Source: Thysanoteuthis rhombus
Lineage: Eukaryota; Mollusca; Cephalopoda; Oegopsida; Thysanoteuthidae
Reading direction: 5' to 3'
Length of the DNA: 64,000 nucleotides
Assembly (NCBI GenBank): GCA_963457665.1
Contig: OY735233.1
Coordinates: 45,091,392 to 45,155,391, forward strand
Below, piece by piece: positions 43,431-53,819 of this stretch. The translations under genes were made by a program, and so were the position numbers. Position 1 is the stretch's first letter; the number at the start of each line of letters is the position of its first letter. The notes under the pieces were generated by a model that saw only the letters and a list, made by a program, of their open reading frames with translations, had not been told where the DNA came from and ran no database searches.

Positions 43431-43650
43431 GTTCCTGCTGGGTCCTCGGTCCCAAAAGGCCCAGCCACATCACTCGCCCTGAGTGGGGGTGATGTGCTCC
43501 AATAGCGACTACCTAAACACTACACCAGGAGAACACCCTGTTCCTGCTGGGTCATCGGTCCCAAAAGGCCCTGTAGCATCTCTTGCCTTAGGGGGGGGAG
43601 TGATGCGCCCCAACTGCAACCATCCAAACAAAACCCCCAAACCCTCAACA
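43431..43650. repeat. GC-rich direct repeat, two ~109-bp units
   Basis: GTTCCTGCTGGGTCCTCGGT at 43431 and GTTCCTGCTGGGTCATCGGT at 43540, both followed by CCCAAAAGGCCC, a CTYGCCYT stretch, GTGATG, GCNCCAA and a CCTAAACA-like end. Not recognised. Confidence 0.65.
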
Positions 43651-43739
43651 AGAGAACAACGTGATACATAAACGCATATAACTAACTAAAAACTCAAAAA
43701 ACAAAACGAAAACTAATCATGTACAAGTCTGTTGAGGGA

Positions 43740-44370
43740 AGGAAATTGGATTAAGTTTCAATTATCCCTATTTCGGACTATTGTCTCAATATACGAAAAA
43801 AAAGAGACCCCTTGATCCGCACCAAAATTCAATAAATTGTTCCTCAGCTTATTGCACCTACTTTCACGAAATTTTATTGAAATGCGTAGAATACTATGGA
43901 GATATATCGGAGAAAGACAGACAGAAACACTGACAGACTGACAGACAGACTGACAGACAGACTAAAAACTGGCGGACGGAATGATGCGATCAAATACATA
44001 TGCCTGTCCAACTTCGTTGGCAGGAGTAACTAGAAAGCACTCAGAGAGTGCGTACCTCTACCAACGCCATTGTCCTTAATAGCAAAATGAAGATCAGCCA
44101 GCAAATAGCTATGATGCAGGGGGGAATAACAAAGAATTCTTAGGTCCGCCCCAAATATTAATCAATTCATCCTAAGCCCATTGCTTATCCTTCGACAAAA
44201 TCTAAATTAATTGAGAACTTTTGGAGATATTGTGTGGTGTGGCTATACAGCTACAATGTAGGGGAAGAAAAGTCAAAGATCCACTCCAGATTTTGAATCA
44301 CTTCACCCGTAGCCCATTGTCAAGTGCCCCATTTCATTGAAATTTTAAAATTTTAAAGTGAAACTGAAAT
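43740..44370 (-). repeat. REP-H, about three units with clear boundary motif
   Basis: GACAGACAGACTGACAGAC near 43930, TTCGTTGGCAGGAGTAACTA near 44013, AAAGCACTCAGAGAGTGCG near 44033, CTCTACCAACGCCATTG near 44056, and units with GAGAACTTTTGGAGATATTG near 44214. Confidence 0.6.
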
Positions 44371-44437
44371 AATTTTGTGCTTTATCAAATTTCATATTCA
44401 TGATGACACATGCCATACAAACCACCAGGGTACAATC

Positions 44438-45355
44438 ATCATCATCATCCTCCTCCTCATCATCATCAGTCTTTTAACGTCCGTTGTTGGACATAGACCT
44501 TCTCCAGGATTCGCCACACTTTTCTATCATGGGTGTCGTGAAGCCAATACTTTCTAAATTCGTTCAGTTCGTCTCTCTATCTAGTATTCTGCCGGCCTCC
44601 GTTCTGCGTGTGATCTCTGGGGATCTATGTTGTGAGTCGTGATGTCCATCGGTTGGAAAATGAGTTTTCTAATTGGCTCTATGATGTCTCGGACCCTTGC
44701 CTTTTCCTTAATATATTGTGCTATCTTGTGGTCTCTCCATGCGAGGGTGAGCATGATTTTTTCTTGCGCATGATGCATATTCATCACTTAGAAGGGTCAG
44801 ACTCTTGATTCGGTCCCATGTTTCAGTTCCATACGGAGGATGCATTGGTCGTATATTTCTTTTTAGGACTAATGGGATTTTCTTGTTCTTGAAGGTTGAG
44901 CTTCCTCTACCAAAGGCTTGCCACCCAAAAATGATTATTCGCTCGGTATCTTCTTTTGAGGATTTCAGGGTTAAGGTTAGAGTTGTCCACGTTAGATGTA
45001 GTTCTGCTTTTCAATTTTGACCGTTGTGGGTTTATTTCTGCAATTGTTGCAAATGACCTTTGTTTCGCGAAAGTTCATGTGAAGGCCGACTTTCTTGCTT
45101 TCTTCATTTAGTTTTTCTAGCATTTGTTGGTGGTCGTGGAGGTTTTCTGCAAAAAAGGGCAATGTCATCTGCAGATCTGAGGCTGCTCAGATATTCTAAT
45201 TTCTTTATTTTCCTAGTCTAGGTTTCGGAAGATCATCTCGTGGGAGGCTGTGAAGAGTTCGAGTGAGCTGGTAACACCCTGTCGTACCCTATTTTGGTGC
45301 TGGAAGTGCTCCAAGTCTTTATGTAACCTGACAAAAGAGCTGCTGCGTCATTTTT
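44438..45355 (-). mobile_element. RTE-type LINE, longest copy, with RT motifs
   Basis: (CAT)-type tail near 44438-44470 and the usual 3' landmarks. Further upstream in the element the minus strand reads HAQEKIMLTLAWRDHKIAQY, then RKLNLQEQENPISPK-type sequence. Next come ESKKVG-HMN-like traces near 45075-45110, the RT catalytic box as LRSADDIA near 45160-45190 (usual form FADD), and upstream RVRQGVTSSLELFTASHEM near 45240-45290 (usual RQGDTLSPKLF). Multiple frameshifts and stops. It runs up to the hAT-like MITE at 45370. Confidence 0.8.
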
Positions 45356-45369
45356 TTGCGTGTGTACTC

Positions 45370-45607
45370 GAGTGTTGCCAACTCAAACATTTGTTTCGCG
45401 CTAAATCGACCTCTAAAAAGCGTCATAATACCAGGGCGCACTAAAAACACCATTAGCCATTTTCAGACCATTTCAAATAGCTGAATTGGCTAAATTTGCT
45501 GGAAAATAGTGCTAAAATGCGCTAAAATAGCGCTGATTGTTGAATATTGCTGTCAAATTAAGAAACGTGCTAAATTTTGCGCGAAAAGCGTTAAATTAGA
45601 TACACTG
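45370..45607. mobile_element. hAT-like MITE, copy 3 with perfect 8-bp duplication
   Basis: 238 bp, beginning GAGTGTTGCCAACTC and ending AAATTAGATACACTG. GTGTACTC stands on both sides (45362-45369 and 45608-45615), a perfect 8-bp target-site duplication typical of hAT elements. The interior carries GCGCTAAATCGACC, GCTAAAATGCGCTAAAATAG and GCGCGAAAAGCG. No transposase, hence non-autonomous. Confidence 0.85.
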
Positions 45608-45636
45608 GTGTACTCATTGCATGTACCAAGCTATCC

Positions 45637-45663
45637 TATATATATATATATATATATATATAT
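45637..45663. repeat. (AT)n microsatellite
   Basis: Short TA array. Confidence 0.9.
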
Positions 45664-45836
45664 CTTCAAACTTTGTTGTCAGCGGTTTATAAAATAGATA
45701 AATAAATATGGTAGAATTGTAAAGAATGAGTTCTCCCCAAAGTTTGTGTCTGTTTTTTGTTACGTACAGCTTCAAGCTCTGCGAACTTTTCAAATTAATT
45801 CATGATCTAGACTGGGATATCATTGGAGAATAATAT

Positions 45837-46170
45837 TGTTAGAAGCCGTCAGCAAAAACTATCAGCATTACACAGTCTGCAATACATCAACATCGGTTTC
45901 TTGAGTTGTCAATTAGGCTGGTTGGCTGGCTGGTTGGCTGGCTATTAAACTAAAGGTGTCAAGGGGTTGTATCCTTTTTATATGTGCGTGTGTTTTTTTT
46001 ACAGCCTTGAAAATTGGCATCAGTACTCCAATAGACTCCCTTCTCGAAATATTTTTTTGAGTTTTGGAAAAAATGCATTTTTAACCTTTTCGGGAATTTA
46101 TTTTGACGGGTTAATCAATCACATCTAAATTCTCCAGAAACTATGATTATACAAGGCTATTGAAACAGTG
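45837..46170 (+). repeat. REP-A 5' fragment followed by REP-C fragment
   Basis: GTCAGCAAAAACTATCAGCA and GGCTGGTTGGCTGGCTGGTT (REP-A), then AAAGGTGTCAAGGGGTTGTA, GAAAATTGGCATCAGTACTC and CATCTAAATTCTCCAGAA (REP-C). Confidence 0.55.
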
Positions 46171-46174
46171 TGTC

Positions 46175-46430
46175 CATAAATCTCTATATCTCTAATAAGA
46201 CACTTTCTGGTCGGTCGGTTAGTCCCTGTTATGCTGAACAATGGAAGGAAGAGGTGTGACGTCATTAAAAGGTATTTTTTTATACCGGAATATTTTATGA
46301 ATATGAGAATCAATTGACCCAATAAAAAGACGACTTGCTTTTTTCCCTCGTTCATCTTTTCTTTCTGCTACAACTACCAACACAAACTGTGGACGCATCA
46401 TTGGACTTACAGTTCTTGTTTAATAACTCT
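46175..46430 (+). repeat. REP-F, copy 3
   Basis: GTCGGTCGGTTAGTCCCTGT, GAAGGAAGAGGTGTGACGTC, TATGAGAATCAATTGACCCA. Confidence 0.6.
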
Positions 46431-46854
46431 AATGTTTTTTTTTTACATTATAGGTACGTAAACCTACATAGATCATGTATTATCAAAAAATGACAACCAT
46501 GAAATTCCTTTTTCAAGAAGGTGTCAAATTGTGATTACAAAGTTATAGTTTCTGTAGTGTCCTTTTGTCACGTCAATGATTCAATGTATTGGGCGGGACA
46601 GATGAAATGAAGTTGGCCTGTAGGCCATAGGTTACCGATCCCCGTATAAAGATAAATTATGACTGTCACTGACAAGAATTCAACTATTCACACCATAATC
46701 ATGTCTATTATTGCTTAAGATTCATTAGGGTCAGCCAATTGATCCTTGCTTAAATATCACGAAAATCTGTCTGATTTCAAAGACGTCTGTGTCCCACAAA
46801 TACCCCGAAAAGAGAGGATGCCTGCTTTGTATTATTTAGTAAAATGCTTTTTTT

Positions 46855-47025
46855 GAAAATTCAGACTTTTTTTTAGTGTTCCCTTCCTAACAAGAGGTGA
46901 GGGAGGTAACTTATTCATTGATCAACCCTTTATTCATTTTTCAACAGATCACCCCTAACATAGCATGCCTCTAAAAGATAGTGGTCGCGTGACAGTTTCT
47001 ATGGAGCAGCTAACCAGACCAGTGT
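46855..47025 (+). repeat. REP-A, 3' fragment
   Basis: TTGAAAATTCAGACTTTTTT, AACAGATCACCCCTAACATA, GGTCGCGTGACAGTTTCTAT, AGCTAACCAGACCAG. Confidence 0.6.
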
Positions 47026-47100
47026 TTTTTTTTTTAATTCAGAAAAGAAAATGAATGTTCTTTCTATTTTGATCCATTATATCATTTGATCTGATTCAAC

Positions 47101-47360
47101 GTCCCGTGTCGTTATTTCAGAATTATTCGTTCATTGGCTTTATTTTGAATATTCGTAACGATGATAATTATTCGAGGAAGAGTAAATTTTCTTCTGACGA
47201 ATACATTGTACTTGAGAGAAAGTACACGGGGAGAACGGAAAACGGACTGGACGATTGGAGTTCAAACTGCTGCTAAGACTGAAACTGGCACTAATATCAT
47301 GCTCTGTTCCACACACCGTCTTCTTAGATCAAAATTCGTTGAGAGAATAATTGAACCTAC
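47101..47360 (+). repeat. REP-E with tRNA-like segment, copy 1
   Basis: GTGTCGTTATTTCAGAATTA, AATACATTGTACTTGAGAGA, GGAGTTCAAACTGCTGC, ACTGGCACTAATATCATGCT. Collinear with 48238-48460. The GAGTTCAAACTGC block is B-box-like, so a SINE origin is possible. Confidence 0.6.
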
Positions 47361-47432
47361 GAGATTTTAGTGATTCATTCCAAATAAAAATATCAGACCC
47401 CCTATAATCTTTATAATAACCTTATAAATAGT

Positions 47433-47910
47433 GTCATCATCATCATCATCATCATTAGTCTTTTAACGTCCGTTGTTGGACAAAGATCTCCCCAAAGGTT
47501 TCGCCACACCCCTCTATTGTGGGCGTTGCGGAGCTAGTACTTTCTGAATTTTTCTTGCTTGTCTCTCCATCTAATATTCTGCCTACCTCAGTTGCGCATG
47601 TGATCTCTGGGGATTCATGTCGTGAGTCGCGATGTCCATCGGTTGTCCGCCATTCGTGCAACATGGCCAGCCCACAGCCATTTGAGTTTTTTAAATGGAT
47701 TCTATGATGTCCCTGACTCTTGTCTTTTCCCGGATGTACTGTGCTGTCCTATGGTCTCTCCATGTGAACTAAATGAAGAGAGCAAGAAAGTTGGCCATCA
47801 CATGAACTTCAGCAAGACGAAGATCGTGCAACAACCACATTGGAGATAAAAAACACTGAGATCAAAATCGAGGACATAGAACTGGAGAAAGTAGATCACT
47901 ACGTAAATAG
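47433..47910 (-). mobile_element. RTE-type LINE with 5' inversion (twin-priming-like)
   Basis: The 3' part is on the minus strand: (CAT)n tail from 47433, GTCCGTTGTTGGACAAAG near 47469, up to about 47767 (CATGGTCTCTCCATGTGA region). From about 47768 the element continues on the plus strand with LNEESKKVGHHMNFSKTKIV and, in another frame, EIKIEDIELEKVDHYVN, a part that lies upstream in the protein. So the 5' segment is inverted relative to the 3' segment. Confidence 0.75.
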
Positions 47911-48154
47911 TGTATGAAGTACTAATTACTTTTAGATACGTATACAAATGACATGTGGATAATGTAATAAATAGAAAATAATCCATACGTATAATGATGA
48001 ACCTGCAGATGTCTTCGGTCACGACAAAGGATGCACTAATATAGTAAAATGGAATTTCATCTGATCTGATGATGTAATTAAAAATACAGAATTTAAACAA
48101 TGATATAAAATTATAGAAAATGATAAAAATAAAAAAAAGCAAAAACAAAAATGA

Positions 48155-48460
48155 TCCGTTCGTGGTTAACACCATTTTCCAAGCTTACTGCAATGTAAAT
48201 TTCTATTATCAACGTATATAAAATCGATGTGTATTATCTCGTGTCGTTATTTCAGAAATAATTATTCGCAGAAGAGTTTATTTTCTTTCATAAATACATC
48301 CTACTTAAGAGAAAGTATAATCACACTCGGAGTCCCGGTAGCGGAACGGTTGGGAAAACGTACTCGGCGAGCCGAGTTCAAGCTGCAGCTTACACTGAGT
48401 CTGGTACTGATATAATGCTCTACCCCATAAAACGTCTCGTTAGACGAAAGTTGTGAAATG
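48155..48460 (+). repeat. REP-E with tRNA-like segment, copy 2
   Basis: CAAGCTTACTGCAATGTAAA, TCGTGTCGTTATTTCAGAAA, CCCGGTAGCGGAACGGTTGG, GCCGAGTTCAAGCTGCAGC, GTCTGGTACTGATATAATGC. The central part could derive from a tRNA but no cloverleaf is intact. Confidence 0.6.
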
Positions 48461-48959
48461 AATTCATATGTGCTGTCATTTTTTACAGCACGGGTCGACC
48501 AGTCTTTTGTTAATTCCACCTAATTTCCGTCCGTCTGCCTCTCTGTTTGAGAGTGTTTTTTGTCTCGCAACCTAAAAATATTTCTCTAAGAGATTTTCTT
48601 TTAGGCAACTGGGGTCTCTCGTTAAGTGAAATTTTGTCCTTCACTACAGAAGGTACCACTATACTAAGTTTAGCTTGATACAACTTACGGTCGAGTCCTC
48701 ATGTGACAGAGGAGATGCAGCTAGGGAAAATGTCTTGGGCAAATCTTTTTAGTGAAGTAGGACTGCTTACCTCGAGAATCTGCATTCAGTCACGTATTTT
48801 CCACCGATGCCAGGGGTAGATAATTATCGACTGCTGATTTTATTTTGCTGAAATTCCGCTCTGAATTATTTTTAGGGATACTTTAATTCTGTACCTCTAG
48901 CTACGATGCATCATTGCGATTACTTAAAGGTCTCATACACATAAACAGAATCAGAACTT

Positions 48960-49085
48960 AGGTGTCCAGTCCCACGTAGGGCAAGGGTAAAATATCTGCA
49001 TCTAGGTCAGAAGCGATGGTTTCGATCCTACCTCGTGGTACTGGATGTTTGTTAGTCTAATGAAGAGTTTTAATACAGCGAAGCG
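48960..49085 (+). mobile_element. tRNA-like SINE fragment
   Basis: CAGTCCCACGTAGGGCAAGG, GGTAAAATATCTGCATCTAG, GCGATGGTTTCGATCCTACC (B-box-like), then TAATGAAGAGTTTTAA. Low copy in this window. Confidence 0.4.
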
Positions 49086-49120
49086 GATAACACAATTATT
49101 TATATATTTATATATATATA

Positions 49121-49249
49121 CACTCCGGAACAGCTTGAAATATGGCTATCACACCTTTGTAAGGTTACTAATGAAAAGAAAAATGTCATGGGGGTCCCAT
49201 TAGTAACCTTATAAAAATGTGATAGCCATATTTCAAGCTGTTCCTGAGT
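49121..49249. mobile_element. 129-bp near-palindrome, MITE or hairpin RNA locus
   Basis: The left arm (to 49173) and right arm (from 49198) are reverse complements over about 51 bases with roughly four differences, three of them transitions. The loop is about 24 bases. Outer ends: CACTCCGGAACAGCTT and AAGCTGTTCCTGAGT. TA stands on both sides (49119-49120 and 49250-49251), as in Tc1/mariner MITEs, although the left side is a TA-rich run. No coding capacity. Confidence 0.8.
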
Positions 49250-49289
49250 TAACACAAAACGACAGTCAGATATTTGCATATTTCGCACC

Positions 49290-49690
49290 ATCTTATTTTC
49301 TGTCATCCACAGCCTCGCACCTGATCTCTTGGGATCCAAGTTGTGAGACGTAATGTCCAGCGGTTGTCTGCCATTCTTGCAACAAGTCCAGCCCATTGCC
49401 ATTTGAGTTTTCTAACAGTTTCTATGATATCCCGCTCCCCTGTTTTTTCTCTGATATATTGTGCTGTCCCATGATCTCTCCGTGTGAGATTGAGCATGAT
49501 TCTCTCATGTGCACATTGCATGGTTCCCAGTTTGAGGGTCAATCTTATGGTTAGGTCACATATTTTAAAATCTGTATGTGACTATCGGAAGGATACATTG
49601 GTTTTATACTCTTCTTCTTAGGACTACTGGGATTTTCTTGTTTTTAAAAGTTGAGCGTGCTCTACCGAAAACCTGCCAACTTTATGTGAT
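49290..49690 (-). mobile_element. RTE-type LINE, 3' part without the terminal tail
   Basis: The minus strand reads TMQCAHERIMLNLTRRDHGT, KLKWQWAGLVARMADNRWTL and WIPRDQVRGCG in one frame, so this section is well preserved. Upstream are traces of TRKSQ and the ISPK region. The final RTE segment and (CAT)n are missing; it breaks at about 49290. Confidence 0.82.
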
Positions 49691-50351
49691 TCTTCGCTTC
49701 AAGTCATCAATAGAAGAAGAAATGAATAGACAGGCATACATCATAGTAAGATTAGTAGTGTACGTAAGATTAGTTATAAAAAATGTACCTATATGATATA
49801 AAAGTAATTTACTTGATAAAGTTCTAAGTACTAATAAATATTCAAATAGCTTATTTATCAAAATGTCTAGGCTGCGATACCCCCTGGTCCTCTTTTTGTC
49901 TGGTATAAATTGTCACTCTTATGCATTGATTCTTTCTGACCAGTCCCCATGTCTTTGTTGTCTGTATCATACCGTTCCAGTTGCTGTACCATCAGGCTTT
50001 CCTCTGGAGTCTGTTGCACTCGGTCACTCTTCCTGAATCATTTATTTGATTTTTCTTTTATTTGATTGTATCGAACGTCGGATACTTCGTTATGAGACGA
50101 CGACAAAGACGAGGAAATGGACCAGGATAAACCATTATGTAAAATGCTTTATTCAATTCCTACAATTACATTTACATATATTTACTTATTTACAGTGTTT
50201 CTGAGTATGGTTTATATTTTACAGTCGAAACTATCTTTAAAATGTCTAAGATTGGCTAAAATTATTTCCATTTCTAGCTAACTGCATTGATGAAAACGTT
50301 ATACATACCTATATACACTCATTTAAAGTCCACATCAAATTAGATAACTGC

Positions 50352-50750
50352 TAGCCATCAAAGTCAATGATTGAACAACCGTAGCGTCAAAACGAGCAGT
50401 CAAGTAAAAGATTCCGTTGAAGAATATATTTGGTCAGAATAAATTCTATTTATAACATTACTGGCGTTTTCCAACTGAAAACATCTAAAATAGAGCAAGA
50501 AAAACAAGAGAAAAACATACATCTAGAAACAACCTATTAATGTTATTAATAAACTAAACCCGTCACAATATGACCCCTAAACAGTCAAAAATAAACTAGA
50601 AGGGGTCTAGTGGAGTCCTGATACCAATTTTCAAATCTGTAGACAAAACGGTATGGCCAGGACTACTGGAATACACAAACACATAAACACATCCACTTAT
50701 AAAGAAAGGATAAAACCCTTTGCCACCTTTGATAGCAACGATTGTTCTGT
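50352..50750 (-). repeat. REP-C, inserted in a MITE
   Basis: AACAACCGTAGCGTCAAAAC, TTTTCCAACTGAAAACATCT, CAAAACGGTATGGCCAGGAC and TTTGCCACCTTTGATAGC; these are the reverse of the REP-C order at 23.9 kb. Confidence 0.6.
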
Positions 50751-51150
50751 GTAACCATAAAGCACTCAGAGTGCTCATACCTCTACGAACACTATTGTCA
50801 CGGGGTAGTAATAATCCCTGGGTCAGCCCTAACATTTAATCACTCAGCTTATTGTCCAGCTTCCCCCAAAAAGTTCATCGATAAATTTTGAAGGTATCGT
50901 GTGGACAGTCATGTGTATATACACAAAACCCCCAGAAAAATGTCTCCCAATCAAAAACAAAAACAACCCCCCCAAAGAACTCCTGCGTGCGCACCACAGT
51001 TTAAGTATTTTTCCTCATTCCGTTGCCCCCCCCCCATTCCACAAAATTCCATTGAAATTCATTGGATACTTCAGGAGATTACGGACTGACAAGACAATCT
51101 CTCTCCAGCGTTCTCCCACTTCGTTGGCAGAGGTAATGAGATTACAGTTC
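50751..51150 (-). repeat. REP-H, inserted in a MITE
   Basis: AAAGCACTCAGAGTGCTCAT and CTTCGTTGGCAGAGGTAATG mark the two boundaries. Units carry CTCAGCTTATTGTCCAGCTT and GGAGATTACGGAC. Confidence 0.6.
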
Positions 51151-51354
51151 AAATTATAATATAAATTGCATATTTACTTTTATTAAACTTACCAGATTTA
51201 ATCGGTTATCGTAGATTTTTATCAGCTATATTGGAAAAAAATCAGCCAGATGTGGCCAAAAAAAAAAAAAATGGCCAATTTGACAACCATACGAAATACC
51301 TCTACCAACAAAAATGGGAGAGGTATACTCTGTTGCCAATAAATAAATACATCC

Positions 51355-51415
51355 CTAACATAGCTATGAAAGGTGGCAAAGGTTTTTTTCTTTTTTTTCC
51401 ATGTATGTGTGTTTA

Positions 51416-51475
<60 letters not shown>

Positions 51476-51690
51476 CCAGTGCTCCTGGCCATACCATTTT
51501 GTCGGGAGATATGAAAATTGGCATCAGTACCCCACTAAACCCTATCTAAAAATTTTCTTTTTTTAGTTTTGTAAAAAAACAACCTGTTTTGACCTTTCGA
51601 AGGCTTTATTCGCGCGGGTTTATCATTGATAACATCTAGATGCTTCTTTTTAAAAAAAAACTTTATTTTAGATGTTTTCCAGTGGAAAAC
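51355..51690 (+). repeat. REP-C containing a (GT)n array
   Basis: ATAGCTATGAAAGGTGGCAA, (GT)n at 51415-51475, TCCAGTGCTCCTGGCCATAC, GAAAATTGGCATCAGTACCC, TTTAGATGTTTTCCAGTGGA. The (GT)n sits where other REP-C copies have a short TGTGT stretch. Confidence 0.7.
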
Positions 51691-52135
51691 ATAATCATCA
51701 TCATCATAATTGTCAGAAGCAGCAGCAGCAGCCTTTTAACGTCCGTTGTATGACATAGATCTTTCCCAATATTCCTTATATCTCTCTATCGAGAGCGTCG
51801 CAGCTCCAATATTTCCTGAGCCTTTCTAAATCGTCACGTCATCTAATTTTCTATCGGCGTTTGAATTCTGGGGATCCATGTTGCGAGTCGGGATGTCCAT
51901 CATTCGTCTGACATAGCCTTTCCATTGCTGTTGAAATTTTTTGACGGATTCCGTAACATCTCTGGCTGTTTTTTCTTTAATATAATATCCCATCTTCCGA
52001 TCTCTCCACGTAATGAGCATGATGCTCTCTTGTGCACGTTCCATGCTTCTCAGTTTAAGATCCATTCTTTCCACGCTTCAGGCCCATAGGCGACAATCGG
52101 GAAGATGCATGGGTTGTTGATCTTCGTTCTAAAAA
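51690..52135 (-). mobile_element. RTE-type LINE, 3' part, diverged
   Basis: AACGTCCGTTGTATGACATA near 51738. The minus strand reads MERMDLKLRSMERAQESIML and KKFQQQWKGYVRRMMDIPTR. The CAT tail has decayed to CAGCAGCAG and CATCATCAT. Immediately beyond is a pogo-like end, AACGGCACTAATCAAGG. Confidence 0.78.
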
Positions 52136-52640
52136 CGGCACTAATCAAGGTATACCTGTACATTACAACCAATCAAAGACTTTCTTCTGTGAATGATCTG
52201 CCAGAAACAGAATGATAAATTAGGAAGCACTTATAGAGAACGCATACCTCTACCTAAGTCATTTACCAACTCAAAACTTAATGGGAAAAAGTTCACATAT
52301 ACTTACGTTGAGAGGAGGCAATAATATTGGTTAGATATGGCGTTGACTAACGCTGATTTTACAAGTATGAAATGAATGTTATTCGATGCCATGGATGAAC
52401 AACGTTCTCGAAATTAACGAGCCCTGTTTATTATGATAACAGGCAATTAAAATCATTTCAATTCTAGCTTCGCAGCTGCGCTTTTATCACAAACAATATT
52501 GTCCTTTTGACGTGAAACTTTTAATGAGCAAGTGGGAGTTCTCTTCATTTTAGCAGCCGTTAATTTCTATTGATGCTTGGATTATAAGTTACAAGGCGTA
52601 GCGAACAAGATGAGCATAATTGTTGCAATTAATTGCAGGT
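52136..52640. other. Mostly unrecognised; REP-H boundary near 52225
   Basis: AGGAAGCACTTATAGAGAAC and GCATACCTCTACCTAAGTCA near 52225-52262 look like a solo REP-H end. Nothing else recognised. Confidence 0.4.
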
Positions 52641-52644
52641 GCAC

Positions 52645-52903
52645 GTCTCCTTCCTTCTATTTCGTTTGGTCTCTTCCTTACTATATTTTCTCGTTTCTTT
52701 CTTCCTTCCTTCCTTTATTTCATTTTTCGTTTCCTTCCTTCCTCTCTTCATCACATTCATTTTTTCTTTTTCGTTTCGTTCCGTTTCTTACTAACTCTTA
52801 TCCTCCTCCCTCCTTCCTTCCTTCCTTCCTTTCTTTCTCTCGTTCATTCTTTCTATTTCGTTTGATTTCTTCCTTCGTTTCTAACTTCCTTCGTTTCTCC
52901 TTT

Positions 52904-52943
<40 letters not shown>

Positions 52944-53155
52944 TCCACCTTTTATTCCACTCTCCTCTCTCTTTCTCGCATATATTTTACAATTCTTTCT
53001 TTTTTGTTTGTTTGTTTGTTTCTTTCTTTATACCACTCCCTATTCCACTTCCCTCTCCCCTTTTCTCACCTATTTTCAAATTCTCTCTCCCTTTCTTTCT
53101 TTATTCATTTCTTTTGTTTCTTTCATTGTTTCTTTCTTTTTTTCTTTCCCCTCCA
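52645..53155 (+). repeat. Pyrimidine-rich CTTT/CTTCC tract
   Basis: About 500 bases of C/T with (CTTT)n at 52905-52945, TTCCTTCC runs and (TTTG)n at 53003-53020. Phe/Ser-rich ORFs through it are artefacts. Confidence 0.9.
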
Positions 53156-53309
53156 AACTTCGAACGTTAAGGCGTGGTTAGCTGACCAAAATAATTTGCC
53201 TTTAGAGAAGCCAAGAGAACAAATAACTTTTGAAAAGTTTTCATCTTGAGACTTTCGATAAACGGGAAATATTCCATGCTGAAACAAACAAACAAATAAA
53301 TAAATACAA

Positions 53310-53610
53310 AGTACCCTGGGGGCGACTACCTTTGTCAATACTATACACAAATTAAAAGCTCAATGAAAATAAGTTCATAATGGCTATGGTACAAGGGAGA
53401 TAACTTTGTGAGTCAAGATTTTCCATATTTCGGTCTATTAGCAATATATGAAAAATATCTCTCAAATAAAAAATCCTGGATCGACCTCCAAATTTGAAAA
53501 ATTCTTTCTTAACCTTTGGCCAATTATCCCGTGATATGTTATTGGAATTCATTGAGACCTTTTGGAGATATCGTTTGGGCAGATAGGCGTTAGTTATGGT
53601 GAAAAAGAAA
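53310..53610 (-). repeat. REP-H, about one and a half units
   Basis: GGGGGCGACTACCTTTGTCA (boundary-like) and TTCATTGAGACCTTTTGGAG plus ATATCGTTTGGGCAGATAGG. Confidence 0.55.
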
Positions 53611-53819
53611 CGGAGAGAAAGAAATAATTTAATTTTGGAATTATATTTATTTACTTTGCTTACAAATTTTAACTCGACAGACTCGAAGTTTTGAAATACT
53701 GCCAAGTGAAATTTGCGTATGAATTATTTGAAAGAAAGCTCAAAATGGCAATCATTAGTTTTTTCCAGAGATTTTTTTTATTGATTTTAGTTTTCTGAAT
53801 TTATTTTTTCTATTCCTGG

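Larger units (their letters stand above)
50193..51292. mobile_element. hAT-like MITE (second subfamily) split by inserted repeats
   Basis: The left half 50193-50351 (CAGTGTTTCTGAGTATGG, ACTATCTTTAAAATGTCTAA, ATAACTGC) and right half about 51160-51292 (TTGCATATTTACTTTTATTA, AATCGGTTATCGTAGATTTT, GGCCAATTTGACAACC) together match the uninterrupted copy at 32807-33081. The ~808 bp between them are REP-C and REP-H sequence. Confidence 0.65.

Noticed and set aside
46600-46650. GGCCTGTAGGCCATAGGTTACC as a DNA-transposon end
   Set aside because: Resembles some hAT-like ends but no partner end or duplication was found nearby.
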